Below are positions 1-8,569 of a stretch of 64,000 nucleotides of DNA, in pieces. Position 1 is the stretch's first letter, and the number at the start of each line of letters is the position of its first letter. Source of the DNA: Pseudonocardia sp. 73-21 (GTDB lineage Bacteria > Actinomycetota > Actinomycetes > Mycobacteriales > Pseudonocardiaceae); contig NZ_MKVV01000050.1 of assembly GCF_001899645.1 (NCBI RefSeq), positions 1 through 64,000 on the forward strand, written 5' to 3'. The notes under the pieces are model-generated. The model was not told where the DNA came from. It searched no databases and saw nothing but the letters and a program-made list of their open reading frames with translations. The translations under genes were made by a program, and so were the position numbers.

Positions 1-22
1 GTGGCCGGTGGCCTGCAAGCCC

Positions 23-165
23 TCACCGGGCCTGATCAAAAGAAGGTAACGGGGTAACGGGTCGGGTCGCGGCCCGCTCCGTGCGGGTGCCGGTGTCGTG
101 CAGGTGGATGCGGTGCTCGTCAACCTGCACGAAGCGCGATGTCGACTCCGCGGTGATCCCGGGGG
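23..165 (-). pseudogene. possible relic of an alpha/beta-hydrolase N-terminus
   Basis: Read on the minus strand, this stretch encodes a segment like TSRFVQVDEHRIHLHDTGT, which resembles the first beta strands of alpha/beta hydrolases, where a DTG motif comes just before the oxyanion-hole HG. No start codon opens the frame, and no HG motif or catalytic part follows before the stop at 23-25. It lies just downstream of the alcohol dehydrogenase on the same strand. The similarity is short, so this is a weak call. The rest of bases 1-175 shows only a short direct repeat of GTAACGG near 46-59. Confidence 0.25.
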
Positions 166-175
166 ATGGTGCTGG

Positions 176-1252
176 TCACGATCCGTCCTCCACGTCCGGA
201 GTCAGTGCGATCTTCACGACGCCGTCACGTCGGCCGGCGAACAGCTCGTACGCCTCGTCGGTGTGCGAGAGCGGCATCCGGTGGGTGAACAGCTGCGACA
301 GGTCGGTCGGCCCGTACTCGGCCAGCGCGAACAGCCGGCGCAGCCGGTCGCTGCCCGCCGGGCACAGGCTCGTGACGATCCGGCGCTGGTAGAACCCGAG
401 CCCGACCGGGACGTCGAGGCTGCGGTGGGCGGCGTACACCCCGACGCTGGAGACGGTGCCGTCGAGCCGGGTGGCCTCCAGTGCCGCGGCGAAGGTCTCC
501 TGACGGCCGAGGGCCTCGATGGCGACGTCCACGCCGCGCTTGCCGGTGAGCTCCCGGATGCGCGCCACGGCGCCTTCGGGTTCGACCACGACGTTGGCGC
601 CGAGCTTCAGCGCCAGCTCGGCGCGCTCCGGCACCCCCTCGACGGCGATCACCAGCCCTGCTCCGTGCAGGCGGGCGCCCGCGGTGGCGCAGAGCCCGAC
701 GGGGCCCTGGGCGAAGACCGCGACCGTGTCGCCGGTCTCCACGTTCGCACGCTCGACGGCGGAGAAGCCCGTGGAGAACACGTCACCGGCCAGGATGGCG
801 CGCTCGTCGGAGAGGGTGTCGGGGACCTTCGCCATGTTGATCGTCGCGCGTGGCACGACGAAGTAGTCGCCCTGGCAGCCGGCCAACGCGTTGGACATGC
901 CGGGTACCTTGCCCAGCGTCAGACAGGTCTGCAGCTGCCCGCGCAGGCAGTTGGCGCATTCGCCGCAGCCGACGACGCAGGAGGCGACGACGCGGTCGCC
1001 GACGGCGAACCCGCGGACGTTGTCGCCCAACGCGGCAACGTTGCCGACCGCCTCGTGGCCCATCCCGACGTGCTCGACGCCGCGGGGCATCGGGAACTCG
1101 TGCAGGAAATGCAGATCCGAGCCGCAGACCGTGGCGAGCCGGGTGCGCAGCACTGCCTCGTCCGGCCCGGGTTCTGGGACGGGGGCCTCGCGCAGCTCGA
1201 GCTTGCCCATCCCGGTCTTGGACCAGGTCCGGTTCACCGTCGTGGTAGTCAT
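176..1252 (-). CDS. zinc-dependent medium-chain alcohol dehydrogenase
   Basis: A 358-residue member of the zinc alcohol dehydrogenase family that should oxidise an alcohol to a ketone or aldehyde with NAD(P). The catalytic-zinc region shows CGSDLH followed by a GHEAVG segment. The structural-zinc loop has four cysteines in the order CGECANC and, seven residues later, another Cys. A Rossmann domain fills the second half. The ATG at 1252 overlaps the stop of the upstream crotonase (ATGA), which decides it over an earlier in-frame ATG at 1285. It is the last gene of the 8462-to-176 operon and could make the cyclic ketone or aldehyde used elsewhere in the island. The substrate cannot be read from the sequence. 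Confidence 0.9.
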   Translation of the reverse strand: MTTTTVNRTWSKTGMGKLELREAPVPEPGPDEAVLRTRLATVCGSDLHFLHEFPMPRGVEHVGMGHEAVGNVAALGDNVRGFAVGDRVVASCVVGCGECANCLRGQLQTCLTLGKVPGMSNALAGCQGDYFVVPRATINMAKVPDTLSDERAILAGDVFSTGFSAVERANVETGDTVAVFAQGPVGLCATAGARLHGAGLVIAVEGVPERAELALKLGANVVVEPEGAVARIRELTGKRGVDVAIEALGRQETFAAALEATRLDGTVSSVGVYAAHRSLDVPVGLGFYQRRIVTSLCPAGSDRLRRLFALAEYGPTDLSQLFTHRMPLSHTDEAYELFAGRRDGVVKIALTPDVEDGS

Positions 1253-1992
1253 GGTCGCCCTCCGCTGCGCCTGCGCATCGACCACATCTGTGGTGCCCGC
1301 TCGGTCTGTACCGCCATGTCCCAGCCGACCCCGGGCGGGCCGGTCTCCATCCGGAAGCTGCGCACCGCCGCCCTGGCCAGTGCCGGGTCCTTCGCGATGC
1401 CGCGGGCGAAGTCCATCGCCCTGGCCTCGACCTCGTCGTCGCCGTGCGCCTCCCAGGCCAGGCCGAGCGCCACCGCGCGGTCGCCGTCGATCTCCGCTCC
1501 GGCCAGCGCCATCGCCGCGGCCGCCTCGCGACCGGCGAGCCGCGACAGCAGCACGAAGTGGCCGCCACCGGGGTGCAGCCCGATCCGCAGGAACCCCGAC
1601 AGCAGCCGGGCGTCGCGGGAGACAACCCGCATGTCGGCGGCCAGCGCCAGGTTCATCCCGGCGCCGACGGCCGCCCCGCGGACCGCGGCGATGGTGAAGG
1701 CCTTGACGGCGCCCACCCGGGTGAACGACTCGTAGATCACCGAGAGGCCGGTGTAGGTCGCGTCGTCGGACGGGTCGGCGCCCGCACCGTCGAGCGTGCC
1801 GGTGTGGGCCCCGGCGCAGAACCGGCCGTCCGCTCCGCGGATCACCAGTGCACCGATGCCGTCGTCGGCGTCGACGCGTTCCAGGGCGTCGACCATCTCG
1901 CGCGCCATCTGGGGGGTCAGCGCGTTGCGTCGTTCGGGTGCGTTCAGGGTCATGAGGGCGACGCCGTCGTCGACCTCGAGTTCAACCTCCAC
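1249..1992 (-). CDS. crotonase-fold protein without the hydratase glutamates
   Basis: A 247-residue enoyl-CoA hydratase/isomerase-family protein. The oxyanion-hole segments are present (FCAGAH near 58 and AAVGAGMNLAL near 107). The two glutamates used by true hydratases are replaced: Asn114 and Phe134 occupy the positions 20 residues apart that hold the Glu pair in the canonical enzyme. A GLHPGGGH segment follows. It may therefore be an isomerase, hydrolase or other crotonase activity. The GTG start at 1992 is chosen because GGAGGAGG lies a few bases upstream and the racemase stops 14 bases before it. It is cotranscribed with the racemase and the dehydrogenase pairs. Confidence 0.85.
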   Translation of the reverse strand: MEVELEVDDGVALMTLNAPERRNALTPQMAREMVDALERVDADDGIGALVIRGADGRFCAGAHTGTLDGAGADPSDDATYTGLSVIYESFTRVGAVKAFTIAAVRGAAVGAGMNLALAADMRVVSRDARLLSGFLRIGLHPGGGHFVLLSRLAGREAAAAMALAGAEIDGDRAVALGLAWEAHGDDEVEARAMDFARGIAKDPALARAAVRSFRMETGPPGVGWDMAVQTERAPQMWSMRRRSGGRP

Positions 1993-2006
1993 CGATTCCT
2001 CCTCCG

Positions 2007-3203
2007 TCAGTCGGCGACCGCTCCGGTCGCCACCAGCTCGTCGATCTCCTCGGCGGTCCTGCCGATCTCGCCGAGGACCTCCCGGGTGTGTGTGCCGGGG
2101 CGGGTGACGACCGGCCCGGACGCGACCGCCCAGCCGCTCATCCGCGGTATGGGCCCGACCGTGTCGGGTGCGGGCAGCACGCCATGGCGGTACGCGGTGG
2201 CGAAGGCCTCGGGCAGCGACCGTACCGGCGCGACCGCCGTGTCGACCTTCGCGAGCCGCTCCAGCCAGGTGTCGAGCGGGGCTCCGGCGAAGGCGTCGGT
2301 GAACGCGGCCCGCACCTCGTCCCAGCGTTGCGGGTCGGCGTGGGCGGCCACCAGGTCGGGCCGGTCCAGGGCGGTGCACAGGCTGGCGAAGAACTTCGGC
2401 TCCAGCGCGCCGACCGACAGCCACCGGTCGTCGGCGGTGCGGTAGCAGTCGTAGAACGGCACGGCGCCCGACAGCAGCCCGCCGCCCCACGACGGGTCCG
2501 GCGCCCCGGCGCCGGTCCACGCGGGGACCACCTGCAGCAGTCCGAGCAGGCCCTCGTACATCGACACGTCGACGTGCGTGCCCCGGCCGGTGGCGGCCCG
2601 CCCGGTGAGGGCCGCGAGGATGCCGAACGCCGCGAGCAGCCCGCCCGCGGCGTAGTCGGCGGCCAGATTGAGCGGGATGCCCGGGCGCTGGCCGGGGCGG
2701 GTGCTCGCCGAGAGCAGGCCCGACTCGGCGATGTAGTTGAGGTCGTGGCCCGCCTGCTGGGCGAGCTCCCCGTCCTGGCCGTAACCGGTCAGCGAGCAGT
2801 AGACCAACCCCGGGTCTGCTGCCGAGAGGGTGTCGTAGCCGAGCCCGAGGCGGGCGCAGGCCCCCGGCCGGAAGCCCTCGACGAACACGTCCGCGGTCGC
2901 GACCAGTGCCAGCGCGACCCCGAGTCCCGCGGGCTGCTTCAGGTCGAGCACGACCGACCGCCGGGACCGGTGCAGCGGGCTGGTCCCGGCGCGGCGGGCG
3001 CGGGCGCCGCCGTACATCGGCAGCTCGCCCAGCACGGTGCCGGGCCGCGCCGACGTCGGCGCCTCGACGGTGATCACGTCGGCGCCGAGGTCGCCGAGCA
3101 GCATGGTGGCGAACGGACCGGGCGCGAGCGCGGACAGATCGAGGACGCGGATGCCGGCCAGCGGCCCGCCGCGGCCCCCGGTGCTGGTGTCTTCCGTGGT
3201 CAT
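2007..3203 (-). CDS. alpha-methylacyl-CoA racemase (CaiB/BaiF family)
   Basis: A 398-residue family III CoA-transferase-fold protein that resembles alpha-methylacyl-CoA racemase (Mcr/AMACR) more than formyl-CoA transferase. The catalytic pair of Mcr (His126, Asp156) and its Glu241 have counterparts here with identical spacing: His153 in AGHDLNY, Asp183 in LNLAADY and Glu268 in GALEPKFF. The role would be to interconvert 2R- and 2S-methylacyl-CoA so that stereospecific acyl-CoA dehydrogenases can continue beta-oxidation of methyl-branched chains, as in steroid or isoprenoid side chains. The ATG at 3203 overlaps the stop of the upstream short dehydrogenase (ATGA). The residue spacing makes this one of the firmer functional calls here. 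Confidence 0.88.
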   Translation of the reverse strand: MTTEDTSTGGRGGPLAGIRVLDLSALAPGPFATMLLGDLGADVITVEAPTSARPGTVLGELPMYGGARARRAGTSPLHRSRRSVVLDLKQPAGLGVALALVATADVFVEGFRPGACARLGLGYDTLSAADPGLVYCSLTGYGQDGELAQQAGHDLNYIAESGLLSASTRPGQRPGIPLNLAADYAAGGLLAAFGILAALTGRAATGRGTHVDVSMYEGLLGLLQVVPAWTGAGAPDPSWGGGLLSGAVPFYDCYRTADDRWLSVGALEPKFFASLCTALDRPDLVAAHADPQRWDEVRAAFTDAFAGAPLDTWLERLAKVDTAVAPVRSLPEAFATAYRHGVLPAPDTVGPIPRMSGWAVASGPVVTRPGTHTREVLGEIGRTAEEIDELVATGAVAD

Positions 3204-4237
3204 GTGCTGTTTCCCCCTCGTGCCGGTGCTCCGTCGAACAGCGCCTCGGCCAGCCGGGCCCGGTGTGCGGCGGGGGTGCCGCACGCCAGCTCCAGGGCCT
3301 TGCCGCGCTTGAGCCACAGGTGCAGGTCGTGCTCCCAGGTGAACCCGATGCCGCCGTGGCACTGCAGGGCGTGCTCGTTGGCCAGCCGTTGCGCCTCCGT
3401 GGCGGCCACCGCGGCCACGGCGGCCGCCCCGGCCGCGTCCGGGTCGCCAACGGCCACCAGGTGCGCGGCCACCCACACCGCGGGGCGGGCCATCTCGACC
3501 GCGAGGTGGGCGTCGGCCAGCCGGTGCTTGACCGCCTGGAACGACCCGACCGGGCGGCCGAACTGGTGGCGCTGCCCCACGTAGCCGACGGTGACCGCGA
3601 CCAGGTGTGCGCCGATGCCGAGCAGGGTCGCCGCGGTCGCCACGGCCGCCCGGTCGGCGAGCCGGACCGCGGCGCCGGCCGAGCCCGGCAGCAGGGTCTC
3701 GGGCCCGGTGTCGGCCCGCACCGATGCCAGCCGGCGGGACCGGTCGAACGCCGGCTGGGCGACGATCTCGCAGCGCCCGGGCTCGACCGCGTGCATCCCG
3801 TCTGCGGCCGCGACGAGCAGTACGTCGGCGTCCTGGGCCGATGCCACGAGCGGTCGTCCGGGCAGCGCCACCGTCGCCACCGCGTCGCCGGCGGCGATGG
3901 CGGGCAGCCAACGCTCGCGCTGCGCGTCGGAGCCGTGCTCGGCGAGGACCAGCGCGGCCAGCGCGGTCTCGGCGAGCGGCACCGGGAGCGCGACCCGCCC
4001 GGCTTCCTCCAGCAGCAAGGCGAGCTCGAGGTCGCGGTAGCCGAGGCCGCCGAACTTCTCGGGCACGACGGCTCCCAGGAAGCCGACCTCGGCAAGCTGG
4101 GCCCACAGTCGCCGGTCCGGACCGGCGGCCCCGTCCTCCCACGCCGCACGTACCCGGGACGGCGGGCACTCCGCGGCCAGGAACGTGCGGGCGCCGTCGG
4201 CCAGTGCGCGCTGGTCGGGGGTCAGGTCGAGGTCCAC
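3200..4237 (-). CDS. short-type acyl-CoA dehydrogenase subunit (pair 1, short)
   Basis: A 345-residue acyl-CoA dehydrogenase homologue, shorter than the usual 380-400. The middle beta domain is abbreviated, while the C-terminal helical domain keeps QFGRPVGSFQAVKHRLAD and QCHGGIGFTWEHDLH. Such short proteins next to a full-length partner are typical of heterotetrameric dehydrogenases of actinobacterial steroid catabolism, where the two subunits share FAD and substrate sites. The GTG at 4237 lies inside the end of the upstream full-length dehydrogenase gene and overlaps it by 16 bases, which supports coupled synthesis. It probably assembles with the product of 4222-5400 to desaturate one acyl-CoA. 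Pairing is inferred from gene order. Confidence 0.88.
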   Translation of the reverse strand: MDLDLTPDQRALADGARTFLAAECPPSRVRAAWEDGAAGPDRRLWAQLAEVGFLGAVVPEKFGGLGYRDLELALLLEEAGRVALPVPLAETALAALVLAEHGSDAQRERWLPAIAAGDAVATVALPGRPLVASAQDADVLLVAAADGMHAVEPGRCEIVAQPAFDRSRRLASVRADTGPETLLPGSAGAAVRLADRAAVATAATLLGIGAHLVAVTVGYVGQRHQFGRPVGSFQAVKHRLADAHLAVEMARPAVWVAAHLVAVGDPDAAGAAAVAAVAATEAQRLANEHALQCHGGIGFTWEHDLHLWLKRGKALELACGTPAAHRARLAEALFDGAPARGGNST

Positions 4238-5400
4238 CGGGGCTCCCGAGGCAGGCCGAGCACGCGCTCGGCGACGATGTTGCGCTGCACCTCGCTGGTG
4301 CCGGCGAAGATCCGCGACGCCCGGGCGTGCCAGTAGCGCCGGTGCAGCTCGGGTGCGGCCAGGTTGAGGGGCGCGTCCGGGGTCAGCTCGGCCAGCGGGC
4401 CGAGGATGTTCAGCGCGGTCTCGAAGATGCGCGCCTCCATCTCCGACCAGTAGAGCTTGCCCATGCTCGCCTCCGGTCCGATCGAGCCGCCTGCGGCGAG
4501 CCGGGTGGTGACGTGCTGCATGTGGCGGCGGTACTGCTGGACCTCGACGTGGCGGGCCGCCACCTCGTCGCGCACGACGGGGTCGTCGGCCATCCCGGCG
4601 CGGCGGGCGAGCTCCACGAGGTCGTCGATGTCGCGGGCGAAGCGTGCGTGGTCGCCGAGTCCGGTGCCGCGCTCGAAGCCGAGGGTCGCCATCGCCACCG
4701 ACCAGCCCTCGCCGATCTCGCCGACGACGTTCGCGACGGGCACCCGCACGTCGGTGAGGAACACCTCGGCGAAGCCGGGCTCGCCGTGCAGTTGGCGGAT
4801 CGGGCGCAGCTCGATGCCGGGGGAGTCCATCGGAACCATGACGAAGGTCAGCCCGCGGTGGCGGCGCAGCGCCGGGTCGGTGCGGACGATCGCGAACATC
4901 CACTGCGCGAAGGCCGACAGCGACGTCCAGATCTTCTGGCCGGTGATCACCAGCTCGTCGCCGTCGAGCTCGGCGCGGGTGCGCACGGCGGCCAGGTCGC
5001 TGCCGGCGTCGGGCTCGGAGAAGCCCTGGCACCACAGCTGCTCGCAGCTGAGCATCCCGGGCAGCCACCGCCCGCGCTGTTCGGGTGTGCCGAAGGCCAT
5101 CACCGTGGGGCCCGCCATGCCCAGGGCCAGGCGGTTGAGCCGGACTGGGGCGCCCGCGCGCACGTACTCCTCCCCGAACAGTGCCTGCTCGATCAGTCCG
5201 GCGCCTCCGCCGCCGTGCTCGCGCGGCCAGTGCAGCGCGGTGTAGCCGGCGTCGTGCAGCTGCCGTTCCCACGCGCGGTGGGCCGCCACCCCCTCGGCGG
5301 TGTAGGGGGGCGGCAGCGGCTCGCCCGGCACGTGCTCGGCGAGCCACTGCCGGGCCCGCCCGCGGAAGCTCTGCTCGGCGGTGGAGTAGGTCAGGTCCAC
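4222..5400 (-). CDS. full-length acyl-CoA dehydrogenase (pair 1, long)
   Basis: A 392-residue FAD-dependent acyl-CoA dehydrogenase. Visible signatures are GFSEPDAGSDL and GQKIWTS in the middle domain and FAGTSEVQRN near the C-terminus. The position before the GT pair is Ala instead of the medium-chain-type Glu, so the base is more likely the Glu of LGFERGT, as in enzymes of the isovaleryl-CoA type. The GTG start at 5400 is one base from the stop of the upstream gene. It partners with the short subunit at 3200-4237. It would introduce a 2,3 double bond into a CoA thioester and pass electrons to electron-transfer flavoprotein, which is not encoded in the window. Confidence 0.92.
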   Translation of the reverse strand: MDLTYSTAEQSFRGRARQWLAEHVPGEPLPPPYTAEGVAAHRAWERQLHDAGYTALHWPREHGGGGAGLIEQALFGEEYVRAGAPVRLNRLALGMAGPTVMAFGTPEQRGRWLPGMLSCEQLWCQGFSEPDAGSDLAAVRTRAELDGDELVITGQKIWTSLSAFAQWMFAIVRTDPALRRHRGLTFVMVPMDSPGIELRPIRQLHGEPGFAEVFLTDVRVPVANVVGEIGEGWSVAMATLGFERGTGLGDHARFARDIDDLVELARRAGMADDPVVRDEVAARHVEVQQYRRHMQHVTTRLAAGGSIGPEASMGKLYWSEMEARIFETALNILGPLAELTPDAPLNLAAPELHRRYWHARASRIFAGTSEVQRNIVAERVLGLPREPRWTST

Positions 5401-5401
5401 G

Positions 5402-6481
5402 TCAGATCCTGGTGATCGTCGGCCAGAGCTCGTCGGCTCCGGCGGTGATGACCGCGCGACCCAGCTCGGCGGCCCAGTGCTGCTCGGCGCCGTACTCCTC
5501 GCGCCACGACCACAGCCGCCGGGTCAGGTGGTGCAGGCGGTGCTCCTGGGTGAAACCGATGGCGCCGTGGACCTGGTGGGCGATCCGGGCCGCGGGGCCG
5601 GCGGCCGCGCTGGTGCGGGCCTTGGCGGCGGCCACGGCCAGCGCGACGTCGCTCGTCGAGGCCGGGCCGGCGCCACTGTCGCGGACGGCGGAGGCCACCG
5701 CCGCGTCGGCCGCCGCGCCTGCCACCGCGGCCAGCCCGGCCAGCGTCGCCACCTGGTGGGCCACAGCCTGGAAGCGGCCGATCGGGCGGCCGAACTGCTC
5801 GCGCTCACCCGCGTAGCGCACAGTCAGGTCCAGCACCGCGCCCACCGCCCCGGCGATCTGCACCGACCGCGCCAGCGCACCGAGCCGGTACAGATGTGCC
5901 GCGGTGCCCCGCGGCACCGTCGCGACCGCACCCGCGGGCAGCCGCAGGCCCGCGACGACGAGGTCGTCGCGCGGCTCACCCGCCAGGTTGTCGCCGTTGG
6001 CGAGGGTCAGCCGGGCCGGGTCGACGAGCGCGGCCAGCTCCGGACCGTCCGGGCTGCCGCCGACCACCAGCACGCGCTCGGCGACCCGCGCCCAGGCCAC
6101 CCTGGGCGCGGTGCCGTCGAGCACCACATTCCCGCCGGTCCTGGTGACCGACAGACCGGGGCCGCACGCGACCGTGACCGGTCCCGCCGGCATCGCGAAT
6201 CCTGCCGCCACGCACCCGGCCGCGGCCGGGAACAACGTCTCGCCCAGCGGGACCGGCCCCGCGTGCGCGGCGACCACGCGGAGCACGATCGCGGCGTCGG
6301 CGAGGTCCCCGCCGGACCCGCCGGCCACCTCGGGCACGCCGACGGCGGTCAGGTCGGCGCCGGCCAGCCGGTCCCACACCTGCGGGCTCCAGGAGCCCTC
6401 GGCCGCAGCCACCACCTCCGGCGGGCAGTGGTCGGCCATGATGGCCGTGACGACCTGTTCGAGCGGTTCGTACGTCGTCAT
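5402..6481 (-). CDS. short-type acyl-CoA dehydrogenase subunit (pair 2, short)
   Basis: A 359-residue acyl-CoA dehydrogenase homologue rich in Ala, Gly and Val, with a reduced middle domain. The C-terminal part shows QFGRPIGRFQAVAHQVA and HGAIGFTQEHRLHH, matching the other short subunits of this island. The ATG at 6481 overlaps the stop of the upstream full-length dehydrogenase (ATGA). It is most likely the non-catalytic or cofactor-sharing partner of the 6478-7662 product in a heteromeric enzyme. The second long/short pair in the same operon suggests two successive desaturations, or two substrates of different chain length. Substrate unknown. Confidence 0.87.
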   Translation of the reverse strand: MTTYEPLEQVVTAIMADHCPPEVVAAAEGSWSPQVWDRLAGADLTAVGVPEVAGGSGGDLADAAIVLRVVAAHAGPVPLGETLFPAAAGCVAAGFAMPAGPVTVACGPGLSVTRTGGNVVLDGTAPRVAWARVAERVLVVGGSPDGPELAALVDPARLTLANGDNLAGEPRDDLVVAGLRLPAGAVATVPRGTAAHLYRLGALARSVQIAGAVGAVLDLTVRYAGEREQFGRPIGRFQAVAHQVATLAGLAAVAGAAADAAVASAVRDSGAGPASTSDVALAVAAAKARTSAAAGPAARIAHQVHGAIGFTQEHRLHHLTRRLWSWREEYGAEQHWAAELGRAVITAGADELWPTITRI

Positions 6482-7662
6482 CGCAACCCCAGTCCGCGTG
6501 CCACGATCCCGCGCAGCACCTCGTTGGTGCCGCCCCTGAGGGTGAAACCCGGGGCGTGCAGCACGGCACGGGCCAGCTCGCGGGCGAGCGGGTCGGCCGC
6601 CGTGGTGCTCGGCTCCACCGGCGCGACGGACCGGACGACGTCGATGATCTCGTTCTCCAGCGTCGTGCCGAGGTCCTTGACCAGCGCGGCCGCGACGTCG
6701 GGTGTCTCGCCGCGGTCCAGCGCCGCGGCGATCTGGACCGACAGCCGCCGCACTGCCCAGAGCTGGGCGACCAGCTGCCCGATCGCCGCTGCTTGCCGCG
6801 GGTCGCCGGGGTCGGCGACCCGGACGAGGGCGACGAGCAGCGGCAGCGTGGACAGGAACCGTTCGGGCCCGCTGCGTTCGAAGGCGAGCTCCGAGGTCAC
6901 CTGGATCCAGCCCGCGCCGATCTCGCCGAGCACCATGTCGTCGCCGACGTACACGTCGTCGAGGACGACCTGGTTGAAGTGGTGCTCCCCGTCGAGCAGC
7001 CGGATGGGGGAGACGGTCAGGCCGGGCGCGTGCAGGTCGACGATGAACTGGCTCAGCCCGTCGTGCCGGCCGCCGTCGGTCGACGGCGAGGTGCGGCACA
7101 GCGCGATCATGTAGTCGCAGCGGTGGGCCTGGCTGGTCCAGACCTTGGTGCCGGACAGCCGCCAGCCGGCCCCGTCACGCCGGGCCGTGGTCCGCACCGA
7201 GGCGAGGTCGGAGCCGCTGTCGGGCTCGCTCATCCCGATCGCGAAGTACGAGCGCCCGCGGGCCATCGCCGGCAGCATCCGTTTCCGCTGCTGCTCGGTG
7301 CCGTAGCGCAGCAGGGCGGGGCCGCTCTGCCGGTCGGTGACCCAGTGGGCCACCACCGGAGCTCCCGCGGCGAGCAGCTCCTCGATCACGACGAACCGGT
7401 GCAGCGCCGGCTGGTCGTGGCCGCCGTAGCGCTTCGGCCACGTCATGCCCAGCCAGCCATGGTCGCCGAGGCGGGTGGAGAACTCGGGGTCGAACCCGGC
7501 CAGCCAGGCGTCGCTGGTGGCCTGGATCGCGCCGCGTCGCCGTTCGGTCTCGAGGAATTCCCGGACCTCGGTGCGCAGTGCCTCCGCGGCGGCGGGCAGG
7601 CCGGCGTCGGGGAGCCGGATCCCGCGCGCCGCGCCGGCCACCGCGGAGGCCCTCAGCGCCAT
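6478..7662 (-). CDS. full-length acyl-CoA dehydrogenase (pair 2, long)
   Basis: A 394-residue acyl-CoA dehydrogenase. It shows WPKRYGGH in the N-terminal helical domain, GMSEPDSGSDLASVRT and GTKVWTSQAHRCDYM in the beta domain, and FTLRGGTNEVLRGIVARGLG at the end. The residue before GGT is Arg, so no medium-chain-type Glu is present. The FERSG segment near the middle supplies a Glu at the alternative position. The ATG at 7662 overlaps the BadI-like gene by 10 bases. An internal GTG seven codons later is possible, because the first residues (MALRASAVAG) align with nothing obvious. It pairs with the short subunit at 5402-6481. Confidence 0.9.
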   Translation of the reverse strand: MALRASAVAGAARGIRLPDAGLPAAAEALRTEVREFLETERRRGAIQATSDAWLAGFDPEFSTRLGDHGWLGMTWPKRYGGHDQPALHRFVVIEELLAAGAPVVAHWVTDRQSGPALLRYGTEQQRKRMLPAMARGRSYFAIGMSEPDSGSDLASVRTTARRDGAGWRLSGTKVWTSQAHRCDYMIALCRTSPSTDGGRHDGLSQFIVDLHAPGLTVSPIRLLDGEHHFNQVVLDDVYVGDDMVLGEIGAGWIQVTSELAFERSGPERFLSTLPLLVALVRVADPGDPRQAAAIGQLVAQLWAVRRLSVQIAAALDRGETPDVAAALVKDLGTTLENEIIDVVRSVAPVEPSTTAADPLARELARAVLHAPGFTLRGGTNEVLRGIVARGLGLR

Positions 7663-8462
7663 GGGGAGAAGTCGGGCTTGCGCTTGTCCATGAACGCCTG
7701 CGAGCCCTCCGTCTGCTCGCCGGAGGCGAAGAACCCGGGGTTGACCTGGTTGAGGATGGTGAACCGCTCCTGCTCCTCGCGGATGTGCGCGGTGGAGTCG
7801 TCGAACGACTTCTTCACCAGCTTGAGCACCGTCGGGCTGAGCGCGAGCAGGTCGTCGCACCAGCGGGCCACCTCCGCGTCCAGCTCCGCGGCCGGCACGA
7901 CGGCGTTGACCAGCCCCCAGTCCAGCGCCTGCCGGGCGGTGTAGCGGCGGCAGAGCATCCAGATCTCCTTGGCCCGCTTCATGCCGACGACGGTCCAGAG
8001 GTGGCTGACCAGCCAGCCCTCGGCCGGGCTGGCCACCCGCGGGCCGTTCTGCCCGAACACCGAGCGGTCCGAGGCGATGGTGAAGTCGGTGACGTAGGCC
8101 ATGTGGTGCCCGCCCCCGATGGCGTAGCCGTCGACGCGTGCGATCACCGGCTTGAGGCACTCGCGGAAGGCCCGGTAGAGGTTCTTCATCAGGGTGTCGA
8201 ACGAGTCGTCGCCCGCGCGGAAGGTGTCCTCGTTCTCGACGCTGACATCGCCGCCGGCGGAGAACGCGCGCTCGCCCGCACCGGTCAGCACGATCACCCC
8301 GACCTCGCCGTCGGCTCCGGCCCGCCAGACGGCGTGGGCGAGTTCCTTGACCGTGTGCGGCGTGAAAGCATTGAGCTTGTCGGGCCGGTTGATCGTCACC
8401 CGCGCGACGGCGTCCTTGACCTCGTAAAGGATGTCCGAGTATTCGACGACCGATCCGGTCAT
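7653..8462 (-). CDS. BadI/MenB-type ring-cleaving hydrolase (2-ketocyclohexanecarboxyl-CoA hydrolase-like)
   Basis: A 269-residue crotonase of the MenB/BadI branch. It follows the recalled Rhodopseudomonas BadI sequence closely: INRPDKLNAF near 24, VLTGAGERAFSAGGD near 58, KPVIARVDGYAIGGG near 104, FGQNGPRV near 136, KEIWMLCRRYTARQA near 165, and a C-terminal KRKPDF. BadI hydrolyses the ring of 2-ketocyclohexane-1-carboxyl-CoA to pimeloyl-CoA. MenB runs the reverse condensation on another substrate, so naphthoate-synthase-like activity is the alternative, but no men genes are near. The first gene of its operon, it diverges from a BadH-like dehydrogenase that would make its beta-keto substrate. 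That gene pair is the main reason for the call. Confidence 0.85.
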   Translation of the reverse strand: MTGSVVEYSDILYEVKDAVARVTINRPDKLNAFTPHTVKELAHAVWRAGADGEVGVIVLTGAGERAFSAGGDVSVENEDTFRAGDDSFDTLMKNLYRAFRECLKPVIARVDGYAIGGGHHMAYVTDFTIASDRSVFGQNGPRVASPAEGWLVSHLWTVVGMKRAKEIWMLCRRYTARQALDWGLVNAVVPAAELDAEVARWCDDLLALSPTVLKLVKKSFDDSTAHIREEQERFTILNQVNPGFFASGEQTEGSQAFMDKRKPDFSPWR

Positions 8463-8569
8463 GATCCAGCGCCTTCCGTGTCGGGTATGATGATTACGAG
8501 GATCGTATGTATGAGGTGGGGGCAAAGTCCACCACCGACCGGCCCCACCACCGACGCTGAGGAGACGAC
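8463..8569. promoter_or_regulatory. divergent promoter region with inverted repeat
   Basis: This 107-base gap separates the minus-strand badI-like operon from the plus-strand badH-like gene. It holds an AT-rich patch (8484-8515) in otherwise GC-rich DNA. Inside it is the inverted repeat TACGA-GGA-TCGTA (8495-8507) and several TANNNT-like boxes on both strands (TATGAT at 8486-8491, for instance). A regulator bound here could control both ring-cleavage genes together. The ribosome site GAGGAGACG precedes the ATG at 8570. The repeat arms are only 5 bases, so operator function is inferred. Confidence 0.5.

Noticed and set aside
98-1735. Long plus-strand open frames opposite the alcohol dehydrogenase and crotonase genes
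   Set aside because: They are shadows of high-GC coding DNA: rich in Arg, Ala, Gly and Pro, without family motifs, and opposite clear genes.
1993-4149. A possible large fusion of crotonase, racemase and dehydrogenase regions in one minus frame
   Set aside because: The frame runs through the real genes out of phase. Ribosome sites and ATGA or GTGA overlaps show separate genes.
7653-8462. Annotation of the crotonase as menB (naphthoate synthase)
   Set aside because: No menaquinone genes are near, and the divergent BadH-like gene gives a better functional context. Distinguishing the two needs a phylogeny.
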